From CAUPWF01 sp044425815 (GTDB lineage: Bacteria > Bacillota > Clostridia > Lachnospirales > Lachnospiraceae), in contig JAWXVA010000044.1 of assembly GCA_044425815.1 (NCBI GenBank), positions 1-19,159 of the forward strand: DNA of 19,159 nucleotides. Direction: 5' to 3'. Within the stretch, counting starts at the first letter, position 1. Each line of letters begins with the position of its first letter. The position numbers and the translations under genes are program-made. The notes under the pieces were generated by a model. The model was given only the letters and a program-made list of their open reading frames with translations, was not told where the DNA came from and did no database searches. This document shows, piece by piece, positions 7,841-14,785 of this stretch.

Positions 7841-8149
7841 ATGGATGAAAAAGCAAAACGTAGGCAAGAATTATTAGCAAGTACAAGAGAACTTTATAGC
7901 GATCGAGGGAGAGTTATCCCAGCTGTACATCCGAGATATGGTTCTATTTACAATGAATTATACAAAGAAGAGGAAACAGGAGAAAAATCTTCGTTTCGTG
8001 CAAGGTTTATCATAGCTATGTTACTATTTGTGAGTTTTGCATGCGCAGAGTATAATAATATGAAAATTGGCGATTATAATTGTGATGAAATAGCCGCAGT
8101 AGTATCACAAAATATTGAAATAGCAAAAGTCTTGGAACAGTGGCAATAA
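7841..8149 (+). CDS. Small single-span membrane protein of unknown function
   Basis: A 102-residue protein with AAGGAG five bases before its ATG. The first 50 or so residues are highly charged and helical (MDEKAKRRQELLASTRELYS), then a central VHPRYGSIYNELYKEEE segment and one hydrophobic stretch (about 56-69, FIIAMLLFVSFACA). About 30 residues containing a single Cys (DYNCDEIA) follow. The basic residues before the hydrophobic segment suggest a cytoplasmic N-terminus and an outside C-terminus, as in a signal anchor. I recognise no named family. The gene has its own apparent promoter and lies 37 bases before the TIGR03960-type radical SAM gene, so it may head that operon. Confidence 0.7.
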   Translation: MDEKAKRRQELLASTRELYSDRGRVIPAVHPRYGSIYNELYKEEETGEKSSFRARFIIAMLLFVSFACAEYNNMKIGDYNCDEIAAVVSQNIEIAKVLEQWQ

Positions 8150-8186
8150 CAAGCATCCAGACTTCGATAAAAGAAAGGAAACACGT

Positions 8187-10046
8187 ATGAGAAAATTAGC
8201 ATTATCCGATGAACTATTAATGCAGATAGATAAGCCTGCTAGATATATCGGAAATGAAGTGAATTCAGTAATGAAAAATAAGAAAGACATAGAGGTACGA
8301 TTTGCAATGTGCTTCCCAGATGTATATGAAATAGGGATGTCTCATTTGGGGATTCAAATATTGTATGATATGTTTAATAGAAGAGAAGATATGTGGTGTG
8401 AACGTGTGTATTCTCCATGGGTTGATTTGGATAAGATAATGCGTGAAGAAAAAATTCCTTTATTTGCATTGGAATCTCAAGATCCAATCAAAGATTTTGA
8501 TTTCTTGGGAATTACGATCCAATACGAAATGTGCTATACCAATATTTTACAAGTGTTGGAGTTAAGTGGAATTCCATTGTTTCATAAAGATAGAACAGAA
8601 GAAGATCCTATTGTGATAGGTGGTGGACCATGTACATACAATCCAGAACCAATTGCAGATTTTTTTGATTTATTCTACATTGGTGAAGGGGAAACGCAGT
8701 TTGATACTCTGATTGAATTGTATAAAGAGAATAAAAAAGCGGGAGGAAGCCGTCTAGACTTTTTGAAAAAAGCTGCAAGTGTTCCAGGAATTTATGCGCC
8801 TACATTTTATGATGTTACGTATGATGATGCAGGATTATTAGCTTCGTTTGAACCAAACGATTCTTGTGCACCAGCTGTTATTGACAAGCAAATGGTTCTA
8901 GAACTTTCAGAAGCTTGTTATCCTGAAAAACCAGTTGTGCCTTTTATAAAAGTGACTCAAGACCGCGTAGTATTAGAGATTCAAAGAGGATGTATTAGAG
9001 GATGCCGTTTTTGTCAGGCTGGTATGATTTATAGACCGAATCGAGAGAAAGATTTAGCAGTACTCAAAGAATATGCATACAAAATGTTGAAAAATACAGG
9101 CCATGAAGAAATCTCGCTTAGTTCACTAAGCTCTAGTGACTATCAAGAATTGCAAGGTTTAGTAACATTTTTGATTGAAGAATTCAAAGATAAAGGGATA
9201 AACATTTCATTGCCGTCCTTGAGAATTGATGCGTTTTCACTTGATGTCATGAGTAAAGTGCAGGATGTCCGCAGAAGCAGTCTTACATTTGCACCGGAGG
9301 CTGGTTCTCAGCGTATGCGCGATGTGATCAACAAAGGGCTTACAGAAGAAATTATTTTAAATGGTGCAGGAGAAGCCTTTGAAGGCGGATGGCAAAAAGT
9401 GAAATTATATTTTATGTTGGGGCTTCCAGGAGAGACGGAAGAGGATATGAAAGATATTGCCAGACTTTCAAATAAAGTCGCAGCACGTTACTACGAAATT
9501 CCGAAAGACCAAAGAGTAGGAAAGTGTCAGATTACAGCTAGCAGCTCATTTTTCATTCCAAAGCCATGTACACCACTACAATGGGCGACGATGTGCACGA
9601 AAGAAGAGTACATTACAAAAGCAAAAGTGGTAAATAGCGAAGTGAAAGAACAATTAAATAGAAAGAGTATCAAATACAATTGGCATGAAGCTGATGTCAC
9701 TGTATTAGAAGGTGTATTTGCCCGTGGTGATAGAAAAACGAGTGCGGTTATATTAGAAGCATATCGTTTAGGGTGTATATATGATTCTTGGTCAGAGCAT
9801 TTCTCTAATGAAAAATGGATGCAAGCCTTCGAAAATACAAATACAGATATTGCATTTTATAATTTACGTAAACGTGAATTGGATGAATTATTCCCTTGGG
9901 ATTTTATTAATATAGGTGTCACAAAAGAATTTTTGAAACGAGAATGGAAGCATGCAATGAATGAACAAGTAACGCCGAACTGTAGAGAACGATGCTCAGG
10001 ATGTGGAGCAGGTGTTCTAGGAGGAGGTATGTGCTATGAAGGTTAG
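8187..10046 (+). CDS. B12-binding-domain / radical SAM protein, TIGR03960-type
   Basis: A 619-residue radical SAM protein. The N-terminal part (about residues 35-230) resembles a cobalamin-binding Rossmann domain as found in B12-dependent radical SAM enzymes (RFAMCFPDVYEIGMSHLGIQ, DFLGITIQYEMCYTNIL, VIGGGPCTYNPEPIADFFD). The core begins at LEIQRGCIRGCRFCQAG, where Cys269, Cys273 and Cys276 form the CxxxCxxC iron-sulfur site. Further core motifs are SLSSLSSSDY, LPSLRIDAF, LTFAPEAGSQRMRDVINKG and LYFMLGLPGETEEDM. The C-terminus has a second cysteine group (NCRERCSGCG...GGGMC). The reaction is unknown to me. It overlaps the next gene by 11 bases; this pair, followed by an RNase E/G, recurs in Firmicutes, which suggests a link to RNA or ribosome metabolism. 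That link is inference. Confidence 0.88.
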   Translation: MRKLALSDELLMQIDKPARYIGNEVNSVMKNKKDIEVRFAMCFPDVYEIGMSHLGIQILYDMFNRREDMWCERVYSPWVDLDKIMREEKIPLFALESQDPIKDFDFLGITIQYEMCYTNILQVLELSGIPLFHKDRTEEDPIVIGGGPCTYNPEPIADFFDLFYIGEGETQFDTLIELYKENKKAGGSRLDFLKKAASVPGIYAPTFYDVTYDDAGLLASFEPNDSCAPAVIDKQMVLELSEACYPEKPVVPFIKVTQDRVVLEIQRGCIRGCRFCQAGMIYRPNREKDLAVLKEYAYKMLKNTGHEEISLSSLSSSDYQELQGLVTFLIEEFKDKGINISLPSLRIDAFSLDVMSKVQDVRRSSLTFAPEAGSQRMRDVINKGLTEEIILNGAGEAFEGGWQKVKLYFMLGLPGETEEDMKDIARLSNKVAARYYEIPKDQRVGKCQITASSSFFIPKPCTPLQWATMCTKEEYITKAKVVNSEVKEQLNRKSIKYNWHEADVTVLEGVFARGDRKTSAVILEAYRLGCIYDSWSEHFSNEKWMQAFENTNTDIAFYNLRKRELDELFPWDFINIGVTKEFLKREWKHAMNEQVTPNCRERCSGCGAGVLGGGMCYEG

Positions 10047-10746
10047 GTTGAAATTTAGAAAATATGGTGTTATGAAATTTATTGGACATTTAGATATGAT
10101 GCGTTATTTCCAAAAAGCAATGCGCCGAGCTAATATTCCAATTGCGTACTCTCAAGGATTTAGTCCGCATATGATTATGTCCTTTGCAAATCCTCTAGGT
10201 GTAGGATTGACCAGTGATGGAGAATATTTCGACATCGAATTAATAAAACCGATTGCTAGTGATATAGCAATAAAGCAATTAAATGAAGTCATGGTAGAAG
10301 GTGTGGAAATTACAGCTTTTGTAGAAATTCCAGAAGCTCAGAAAACAGGAATGTCAATTGTTGCAGCAGCAGATTATTATATCATCCCAAAAGAATGTGA
10401 AATCACAGAAGAATTTATAGCAGCATTTAATCGCTTCGTTGCCGAAGACCACATAGTCGTAATGAAAAAGACGAAGAAAAGTTATCGAGAAGTGGATATA
10501 CGACCACTTATTTATAAAATGTATTTAGAAGATGAGAAAATATTCGTGCAAGTGGCGACAGGCAGTGTAGAGAATTTGAAGCCAGAGCTAGTGATGGATG
10601 CACTCATTGATTACGCTGGTGAAGAAAAAGGTATTTACAAATTTAATTATCATAGAGTAGAAGTATATGCAGAGAATGAATTGAGACAAAAAGATGGACA
10701 AGATTATATCTCATTGCAACAGTTAGGAACGGAAATAAGATTATGA
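10036..10746 (+). CDS. Radical-SAM-associated protein, DUF2344 / TIGR03936 type
   Basis: A 236-residue protein starting inside the end of the radical SAM gene, with GGAGGT upstream of the ATG. The N-terminal block is diagnostic of the DUF2344 family that partners TIGR03960 radical SAM proteins: RLKFRKYGVMKFIGHLDMMR, then RRANIPIAYSQGFSPHMIMS and FANPLGVGLTSDGEYFDIEL. No catalytic motif is obvious, and its molecular role is undescribed as far as I know. The tight overlap implies fixed stoichiometry with its partner. It also overlaps the RNase gene by four bases (ATGA). Confidence 0.88.
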   Translation: MKVRLKFRKYGVMKFIGHLDMMRYFQKAMRRANIPIAYSQGFSPHMIMSFANPLGVGLTSDGEYFDIELIKPIASDIAIKQLNEVMVEGVEITAFVEIPEAQKTGMSIVAAADYYIIPKECEITEEFIAAFNRFVAEDHIVVMKKTKKSYREVDIRPLIYKMYLEDEKIFVQVATGSVENLKPELVMDALIDYAGEEKGIYKFNYHRVEVYAENELRQKDGQDYISLQQLGTEIRL

Positions 10747-11930
10747 AAGCAAGACAAATTGTAATTGCTATGTCCCCAAAAGGTTTGTGCATGGCACATG
10801 CGGAAAATTCGCGGGTTACAGAGCTACAAGTTACACCTCTTTCGAAACAAGAACCAGAAATTGGTGATATATATATAGGTAGAGTTCAAAAAATTGTTCC
10901 TAGCTTAAATGCAGCATTTATAGAAGTGATACCGCAAAAACCTTGTTATTATGATATTAAGAAAAATTTAAATCCAATCTTTACACATAAGATTGGGAAA
11001 AAACCAATTTGCGAAGCTGAACAGTTAATTGTGCAGATTGAAAAAGAGGCTGTCAAAACAAAGCCTATGACAGTGACTTCAAACATCAATTTTACAGGGA
11101 ATTATGTAGTAGTAGCGACAGGGGATAAAACAATTGGAGTTTCCAGTAAGATTCAAGATGAGAATCGCAAGAGATTACAAAAATTACTAGCAGAATATCA
11201 ATCGGAAGAATATGGAATCATTGCGCGAACGAACGCTATGACGGCGAGTGAGGAAATGATTCGTAGTGAATTAGAGTCTTTGATTTTAGAGTGTAAAAAT
11301 CTGGTTCAAAAGGCAAATACAAGAACAACGTTCACTTGCTTGAAAAAGGCGAGTGCACCATATATCGCTTTTATTCGCACTATGTACCATGAAGATGTTG
11401 AAAAAATACAGGTGGAAAATCAAGAAGTCTATGATGAAATTGTTTCTTGTTTCTCGAAAATACAACCTGCAATTGTGGAAAAACTAGAATTATATACGGA
11501 TAAAAATTACGACTTAAATAAGTTATATTCTTTGGATAAGGTGATTGAGAATGCGACACGTAAAAAGGTGTGGATGAAGTCTGGTGCTTATCTTGTGATA
11601 GAACCAACAGAAGCCTTAACTGTGGTCGATGTAAATAGCGGAAAATGTGTGATAAAAAAGGATAAAGAAGAATTATATTTTAAAATTAATTGCGAAGCAG
11701 CTATTGAAGTTGCTATGCAAATGCGCTTACGGAACTTATCTGGAATCATTATTATTGACTTTATTAACTTAAAAGATGCAAAAAAAATGCGAGAAGTTCT
11801 AAAAATTTTAAAAGAACACTTGCAAAATGACAAAATACCTACTAAATTAATAGGGGTAACAAAATTACAGTTAGTTGAAATAACTCGTATGAAGAAACGT
11901 CAATCATTACAAGAAAGTTTGAATGTGTAA
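10743..11930 (+). CDS. Ribonuclease E/G family endoribonuclease, short form without zinc-link
   Basis: A 395-residue Rne/Rng-type ribonuclease, which cuts single-stranded A/U-rich RNA and in other bacteria takes part in rRNA maturation and mRNA decay. An S1-like RNA-binding domain occupies about residues 38-115 (IGDIYIGRVQKIVPSLNAAFIE). The catalytic domain contains LTVVDVNSGK (Asp296) and IIIIDFINLKD (Asp339), equivalent to the two magnesium-binding aspartates of E. coli RNase E. The protein ends at LQLVEITRMKKRQSLQESLNV, just before the point where RNase E/G normally has the CPxC zinc-link cysteines and the small oligomerisation domain. It is therefore shorter than the roughly 480-490 residues of RNase G. 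There is no frameshift sign; the next gene starts two bases after the stop. Confidence 0.9.
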   Translation: MKARQIVIAMSPKGLCMAHAENSRVTELQVTPLSKQEPEIGDIYIGRVQKIVPSLNAAFIEVIPQKPCYYDIKKNLNPIFTHKIGKKPICEAEQLIVQIEKEAVKTKPMTVTSNINFTGNYVVVATGDKTIGVSSKIQDENRKRLQKLLAEYQSEEYGIIARTNAMTASEEMIRSELESLILECKNLVQKANTRTTFTCLKKASAPYIAFIRTMYHEDVEKIQVENQEVYDEIVSCFSKIQPAIVEKLELYTDKNYDLNKLYSLDKVIENATRKKVWMKSGAYLVIEPTEALTVVDVNSGKCVIKKDKEELYFKINCEAAIEVAMQMRLRNLSGIIIIDFINLKDAKKMREVLKILKEHLQNDKIPTKLIGVTKLQLVEITRMKKRQSLQESLNV

Positions 11931-11932
11931 TT

Positions 11933-12415
11933 ATGAGTAAAAAAGAACTCAAAACGAATGCAATGCGTATATTAGAGAAAAATAAAATTCCCTATAGTAT
12001 GCAAACTTATGAATGTGATGAATTTGTAGATGGTTTACAAACTGCAAATATCTTAGGAGTCGATCATAAGTTGATGTATAAAACATTAGTGACGATAGGA
12101 AAATCAAAAGAATATTATGTGTTTGTAATAGCGATTGAAGATGAATTAGATATGAAGAAAGCAGCACGTGCTGTGTCAGAAAAATCGCTAGAGATGTTGC
12201 CACTCAAAGATTTGACGCGTGTAACAGGATATGTTAGAGGCGGTTGCACATCGATAGGTATGAAAAAGCAATTCAAAACCGTAGTGGATGAAAGCGCAGC
12301 AACATTAGAATTTATTTATATCAGCGGTGGAAAGATTGGGATGCAGTTAAGCCTAGAACCGAAATTATTAGTACAAATTACACAAGCAAGTTTTGTGGAT
12401 GTAATAAAGAAGTAG
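11933..12415 (+). CDS. ybaK: YbaK-family Cys-tRNA(Pro)/aminoacyl-tRNA deacylase
   Basis: A 160-residue YbaK/EbsC-type protein. Members hydrolyse Cys-tRNA(Pro) made by mistake by prolyl-tRNA synthetase and so protect translation fidelity. Recognisable parts are KTNAMRILEKNKIPYSMQTY at the N-terminus, VDHKLMYKTLVTIGKSKEYYVFVI with the conserved lysine region, KKAARAVSEKSLEMLP, and VRGGCTSIGMKKQFKTVVDE. Length and motif order are normal for the family. It starts two bases after the RNase stop, implying coupling to that operon, although no shared role is obvious beyond RNA metabolism. Confidence 0.9.
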   Translation: MSKKELKTNAMRILEKNKIPYSMQTYECDEFVDGLQTANILGVDHKLMYKTLVTIGKSKEYYVFVIAIEDELDMKKAARAVSEKSLEMLPLKDLTRVTGYVRGGCTSIGMKKQFKTVVDESAATLEFIYISGGKIGMQLSLEPKLLVQITQASFVDVIKK

Positions 12416-12434
12416 AAAGAACATGGGGGCCTTT

Positions 12435-13754
12435 ATGAAAAAAGTTGTTAAGTTTGGTGGAAGTTCATTAGCAAGTGCTGAACAAATTGAAAAAGCAGGA
12501 AATATTATACGTGCAGAAGAAACAAGAAGATATGTAGTGCCATCGGCACCAGGTAAACGATACAATTCAGATACAAAAGTAACGGATATGTTATATAATT
12601 GTTATGATTTAGCCGTTAATGGGGAAGATTTCACAGGTGTATTTGGTAAGATTAAAGATCGCTACAATGAAATTATTGAAGGATTAAATATTGTATTGTC
12701 TCTAGAAGATGAATTCGCATTAATTAAAAAGAATTTTGAAGAAAAAGCAGGAAGTGATTATGCAGCTTCACGTGGTGAGTATTTAAATGGTATTATTATG
12801 GCAAAATACTTAGATTTTGAATTTATCGATGCGGCATCAATTATATTCTTTGACGAAAAAGGGCGCTTCGAGGCTGAAAAAACAAATGAAACGATAGCAA
12901 AACGATTAGCTAATATTGAATATGCAGTAATTCCTGGATTCTATGGTGCTTATGAAGATGGAAGAATTAAAACTTTTTCACGTGGCGGTTCAGATATTAC
13001 AGGAGCAATTATTGCACGAGCAGTAAAGGCAGATATATATGAGAACTGGACAGATGTATCAGGATTCTTAGTTGCAGATCCACGTATAGTAGATAATCCG
13101 GTACCTATTGATGTCATCACATATAAAGAGCTGCGAGAATTATCATACATGGGAGCTACGGTATTACATGATGAAGCGATTTTCCCAGTACGAAAAGAAG
13201 GAATACCAATTAATATTAGAAATACAAACGCACCAGAAGATAAAGGGACTTTAATTGTAGAAAGTACTTGCAAACAACCTCAGTTTACTATTACAGGAAT
13301 TGCAGGGAAGAAAGGATTTGCATCTCTTAGCATCGAAAAAGCGATGATGAACTCTGAGGTGGGATTCTGTAGAAAAGTATTGCAAGTGTTTGAAGATAAT
13401 GGAATCTCTATAGAACATATGCCTTCTGGTATTGATACGTTCACTATTTTTGTGCACCAAGATGAATTCGAAGATTATGAACAAAAAGTCTTAGCAGGCA
13501 TACATAGAGATGCAAAGCCAGATGTAGTAGATTTAGAATCTGATTTAGCACTCGTAGCAGTCGTAGGTCGTGGAATGAAGTCAACACGCGGAACAGCAGC
13601 ACGTATATTTGCAGCACTTACGCATGCACATATTAACGTGAAGATGATTGACCAAGGATCAAGCGAATTGAATATTATTATAGGTATGAAGCAACAAGAT
13701 TTTGAAACTGCAGTAAATGCTATTTACGATATTTTTGTGAATACACAGATATAG
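12435..13754 (+). CDS. Aspartate kinase
   Basis: A 439-residue monofunctional aspartate kinase, which phosphorylates aspartate as the first step towards lysine, threonine, methionine and diaminopimelate. The amino-acid-kinase domain starts at KKVVKFGGSSLASAEQ (KFGGSS at residues 6-11) and includes VVPSAPGKR, TFSRGGSDITGAIIA and ENWTDVSGFLVADPRI. Two ACT-type domains follow (FTITGIAGKKGFASLSIEK and LALVAVVGRGMKSTRGTAAR), the usual sites of feedback control by lysine or threonine. An ATG at 12423 is in frame (MGAFMKK), but the family starts at MKKVVKFGG; GGGGG at 12425-12429 could serve as the ribosome binding site for 12435. Paralogues cannot be told apart here, so no symbol is given. Confidence 0.92.
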   Translation: MKKVVKFGGSSLASAEQIEKAGNIIRAEETRRYVVPSAPGKRYNSDTKVTDMLYNCYDLAVNGEDFTGVFGKIKDRYNEIIEGLNIVLSLEDEFALIKKNFEEKAGSDYAASRGEYLNGIIMAKYLDFEFIDAASIIFFDEKGRFEAEKTNETIAKRLANIEYAVIPGFYGAYEDGRIKTFSRGGSDITGAIIARAVKADIYENWTDVSGFLVADPRIVDNPVPIDVITYKELRELSYMGATVLHDEAIFPVRKEGIPINIRNTNAPEDKGTLIVESTCKQPQFTITGIAGKKGFASLSIEKAMMNSEVGFCRKVLQVFEDNGISIEHMPSGIDTFTIFVHQDEFEDYEQKVLAGIHRDAKPDVVDLESDLALVAVVGRGMKSTRGTAARIFAALTHAHINVKMIDQGSSELNIIIGMKQQDFETAVNAIYDIFVNTQI

Positions 13755-13799
13755 ATACAAGTATAAGCTATTACAAATGCATGGTAAAATTAGGTTAAA

Positions 13800-13824
13800 T
13801 GACAAGGTGAGTTCCACCTTGTCA
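13800..13824. repeat. 10-bp hairpin at the left end of IS30 copy 1
   Basis: TGACAAGGTG and CACCTTGTCA are perfect inverted arms around a five-base loop (AGTTC). The same structure is at 17490-17514 in copy 2. It overlaps the inner part of the terminal repeat. It lacks a following T run, so it is not a terminator by itself. Confidence 0.7.
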
Positions 13825-13843
13825 AAGTAACTTCCACTGGATG

Positions 13844-13893
13844 ACACTCGTTTTAGAACATTCATGAAAATGATTTCTAAAATGAGTGTTTTT
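13844..13893 (+). terminator. Rho-independent terminator inside the IS30 left end, downstream of the aspartate kinase
   Basis: ACACTC...TTTTAGAA pairs with TTCTAAAA...GAGTGT (one G-T pair between the blocks), giving a long stem followed by a run of five T's at 13889-13893. Being on the + strand about 90 bases after the aspartate kinase stop, it is the only visible terminator for the upstream operon. It also shields the element from outside transcription. An identical copy is at 17534-17583. Confidence 0.7.
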
Positions 13894-14042
13894 CAATGAA
13901 ATTTATAGTAAAATGATTAGTAATCAATATAAAAGGGCAATAAATGGGTATAAAATCCCAGAGGTGAAATTTAGCGAAAAAAATTGTTATGGTAAATTCC
14001 ACCCCTACTAATGGGTTATGGGTTGTTCTTCGATATTGAATG

Positions 14043-14070
14043 TCAGAAAGTGCGGGAAGGCGCTTTCTGA
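14043..14070. repeat. Inverted repeat just past the transposase stop, copy 1
   Basis: TCAGAAAGTGC and GCGCTTTCTGA form an 11-base stem with one mismatched or wobble pair around a six-base loop. It lies 19 bases beyond the transposase stop codon on the minus strand. Copy 2 has the same structure at 17733-17760. There is no T run on either strand; it may protect the transposase mRNA 3' end. Confidence 0.55.
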
Positions 14071-14088
14071 TATAATAAATAGTTCATT

Positions 14089-14440
14089 TTACTTTCTGTT
14101 ATCTTCTTTTTTCCAAATAGATTTGTTCATTGTTACATCATTTGCAGGAATTTTGTGACACCCTAAATGCTCTAATAATGTTGCTCCGTATAAAAACTCC
14201 ATCATTTCATAAGGCGCTTTATTTCCAAGACTTGCACGGCAATATGAATTTATGTGATCCATCATCAATGAAATATCTGCTTGTGTGTAGGAATCAAAAC
14301 TCTCGCCTTTGGGTACGAAATAGCGTATAAAAGTGTGATTCTTTTCCACAGAACCTTTTTGGTGTGGGGCAGATGGGTCACAATAAAATACATGGGAACG
14401 TTGATTATCTTGTCCATCAAATTCAAGTGCATTAGGATTA
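14089..14440 (-). pseudogene. IS30-family transposase remnant, C-terminal fragment
   Basis: The fragment encodes the last ~117 residues of the transposase seen intact at 17779-18849, from NPNALEFDGQ through SVEKNHTFIRYFVPKGESF to the C-terminus KSIWKKEDNRK. The two coding-sequence differences I found (14329, 14347) are both silent. It keeps the third catalytic residue (Glu in SVEKNH) but lacks the DNA-binding domain and both catalytic aspartates because of the internal deletion. A stop codon created by the junction lies just upstream in frame. It has no start codon with a ribosome binding site. Confidence 0.88.
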
Positions 14441-14602
14441 ACATATTAATTATAAGAATACAATAGTTTGTAGTTCTATGCCATAGTAAATTCCACTCTT
14501 ATGTTTCGCCAAAGTGAATTCCACATAGGCACTTTCAAGGGGTGGAATTTAGTCTGTCAATTTTCTGAATTATTTAAAATGGTCATATATTTGAAAAGGA
14601 AG

Positions 14603-14631
14603 TTGACAATGATGTGCGGATATAATATACT
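14603..14631 (+). promoter_or_regulatory. Promoter of the riboswitch-antiporter unit
   Basis: TTGACA (14603-14608) and TATACT (14626-14631) are 17 bases apart. A TATAAT at 14621 is also present, but only 12 bases from the -35 box, so TATACT is the better -10. Initiation near 14638 would begin the transcript at the conserved 5' part of the riboswitch. The promoter starts only 37 bases after the IS30 remnant ends, so it survived that insertion. Confidence 0.7.
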
Positions 14632-14637
14632 GCAAAA

Positions 14638-14708
14638 AAGGGAGTAGCTCACGTTTATCGTGGAGTATGTCGTCATTACGTTTACCATGTGGTAAGCCGG
14701 TGTATTCT
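14638..14708 (+). ncRNA. yybP-ykoY family riboswitch (manganese-sensing) aptamer
   Basis: The leader contains AAGGGAGTAGC at its 5' end, CGTCATTACG in the middle and GTAAGCCGG near its 3' end, the order of conserved blocks in the yybP-ykoY class. A local stem CTCACG/CGTGGAG follows the first block. Members of this class bind manganese and often control cation transporters, including CaCA-type exchangers, which fits the gene downstream. The assignment is by motif recognition; no covariance model was run. The following 21-bp terminator is the likely expression platform: metal binding would be expected to favour read-through. Confidence 0.78.
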
Positions 14709-14709
14709 T

Positions 14710-14761
14710 AAAGAAGCAAGACTTTTATTGTGATTGGTGCAATAAAAGTCTTGCTTCTTTT
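14710..14761 (+). terminator. Riboswitch expression-platform terminator
   Basis: Bases 14710-14730 and 14740-14760 are perfect 21-base inverted arms around the nine-base loop TGATTGGTG. The right arm ends in a CTTCTTTT run. It lies between the riboswitch aptamer and the antiporter ribosome binding site, so the gene can be expressed only when this hairpin is prevented or bypassed. Confidence 0.85.
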
Positions 14762-14785
14762 GTACCTTTAATAAGGAGGTAGAGG

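Larger units (their letters stand above)
13793..14566 (-). mobile_element. IS30-family element, internally deleted copy 1
   Basis: This 774-base remnant is the sister of the intact IS30-family element at 17483-19013. Bases 13793-14440 match the left part of that copy, then the sequence jumps directly to the matching right end (14441-14566). Copy 2 bases 18131-18887 (757 bases) are missing, including the 5' half of the transposase gene. Both ends are retained, so it might still be moved by transposase acting in trans. I see no clear target duplication: the left flank reads GGTAAAATTA and the right flank GAATTATTTAAAA. Confidence 0.85.

Noticed and set aside
12423..12434. Aspartate kinase start at ATG 12423
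   Set aside because: The family begins at MKKVVKFGGSS (12435), and the extra MGAF residues are coded over the likely ribosome binding site; still possible but less likely.
14130..14330. Plus-strand open frame across the IS30 remnant, repeated at 17820-18020
   Set aside because: It is antisense to the transposase coding sequence, has no ribosome binding site and is explained by the transposase codons.
13786..14440. Assembly duplication as the cause of the 655-base repeat
   Set aside because: The copies have two silent differences, different flanks and different right-hand continuations, and both coincide with insertion-sequence ends, so a real second element explains it better.
14621..14626. 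TATAAT as -10 box for the riboswitch promoter
   Set aside because: It is only 12 bases from the TTGACA box; TATACT at 14626-14631 gives the proper 17-base spacing.
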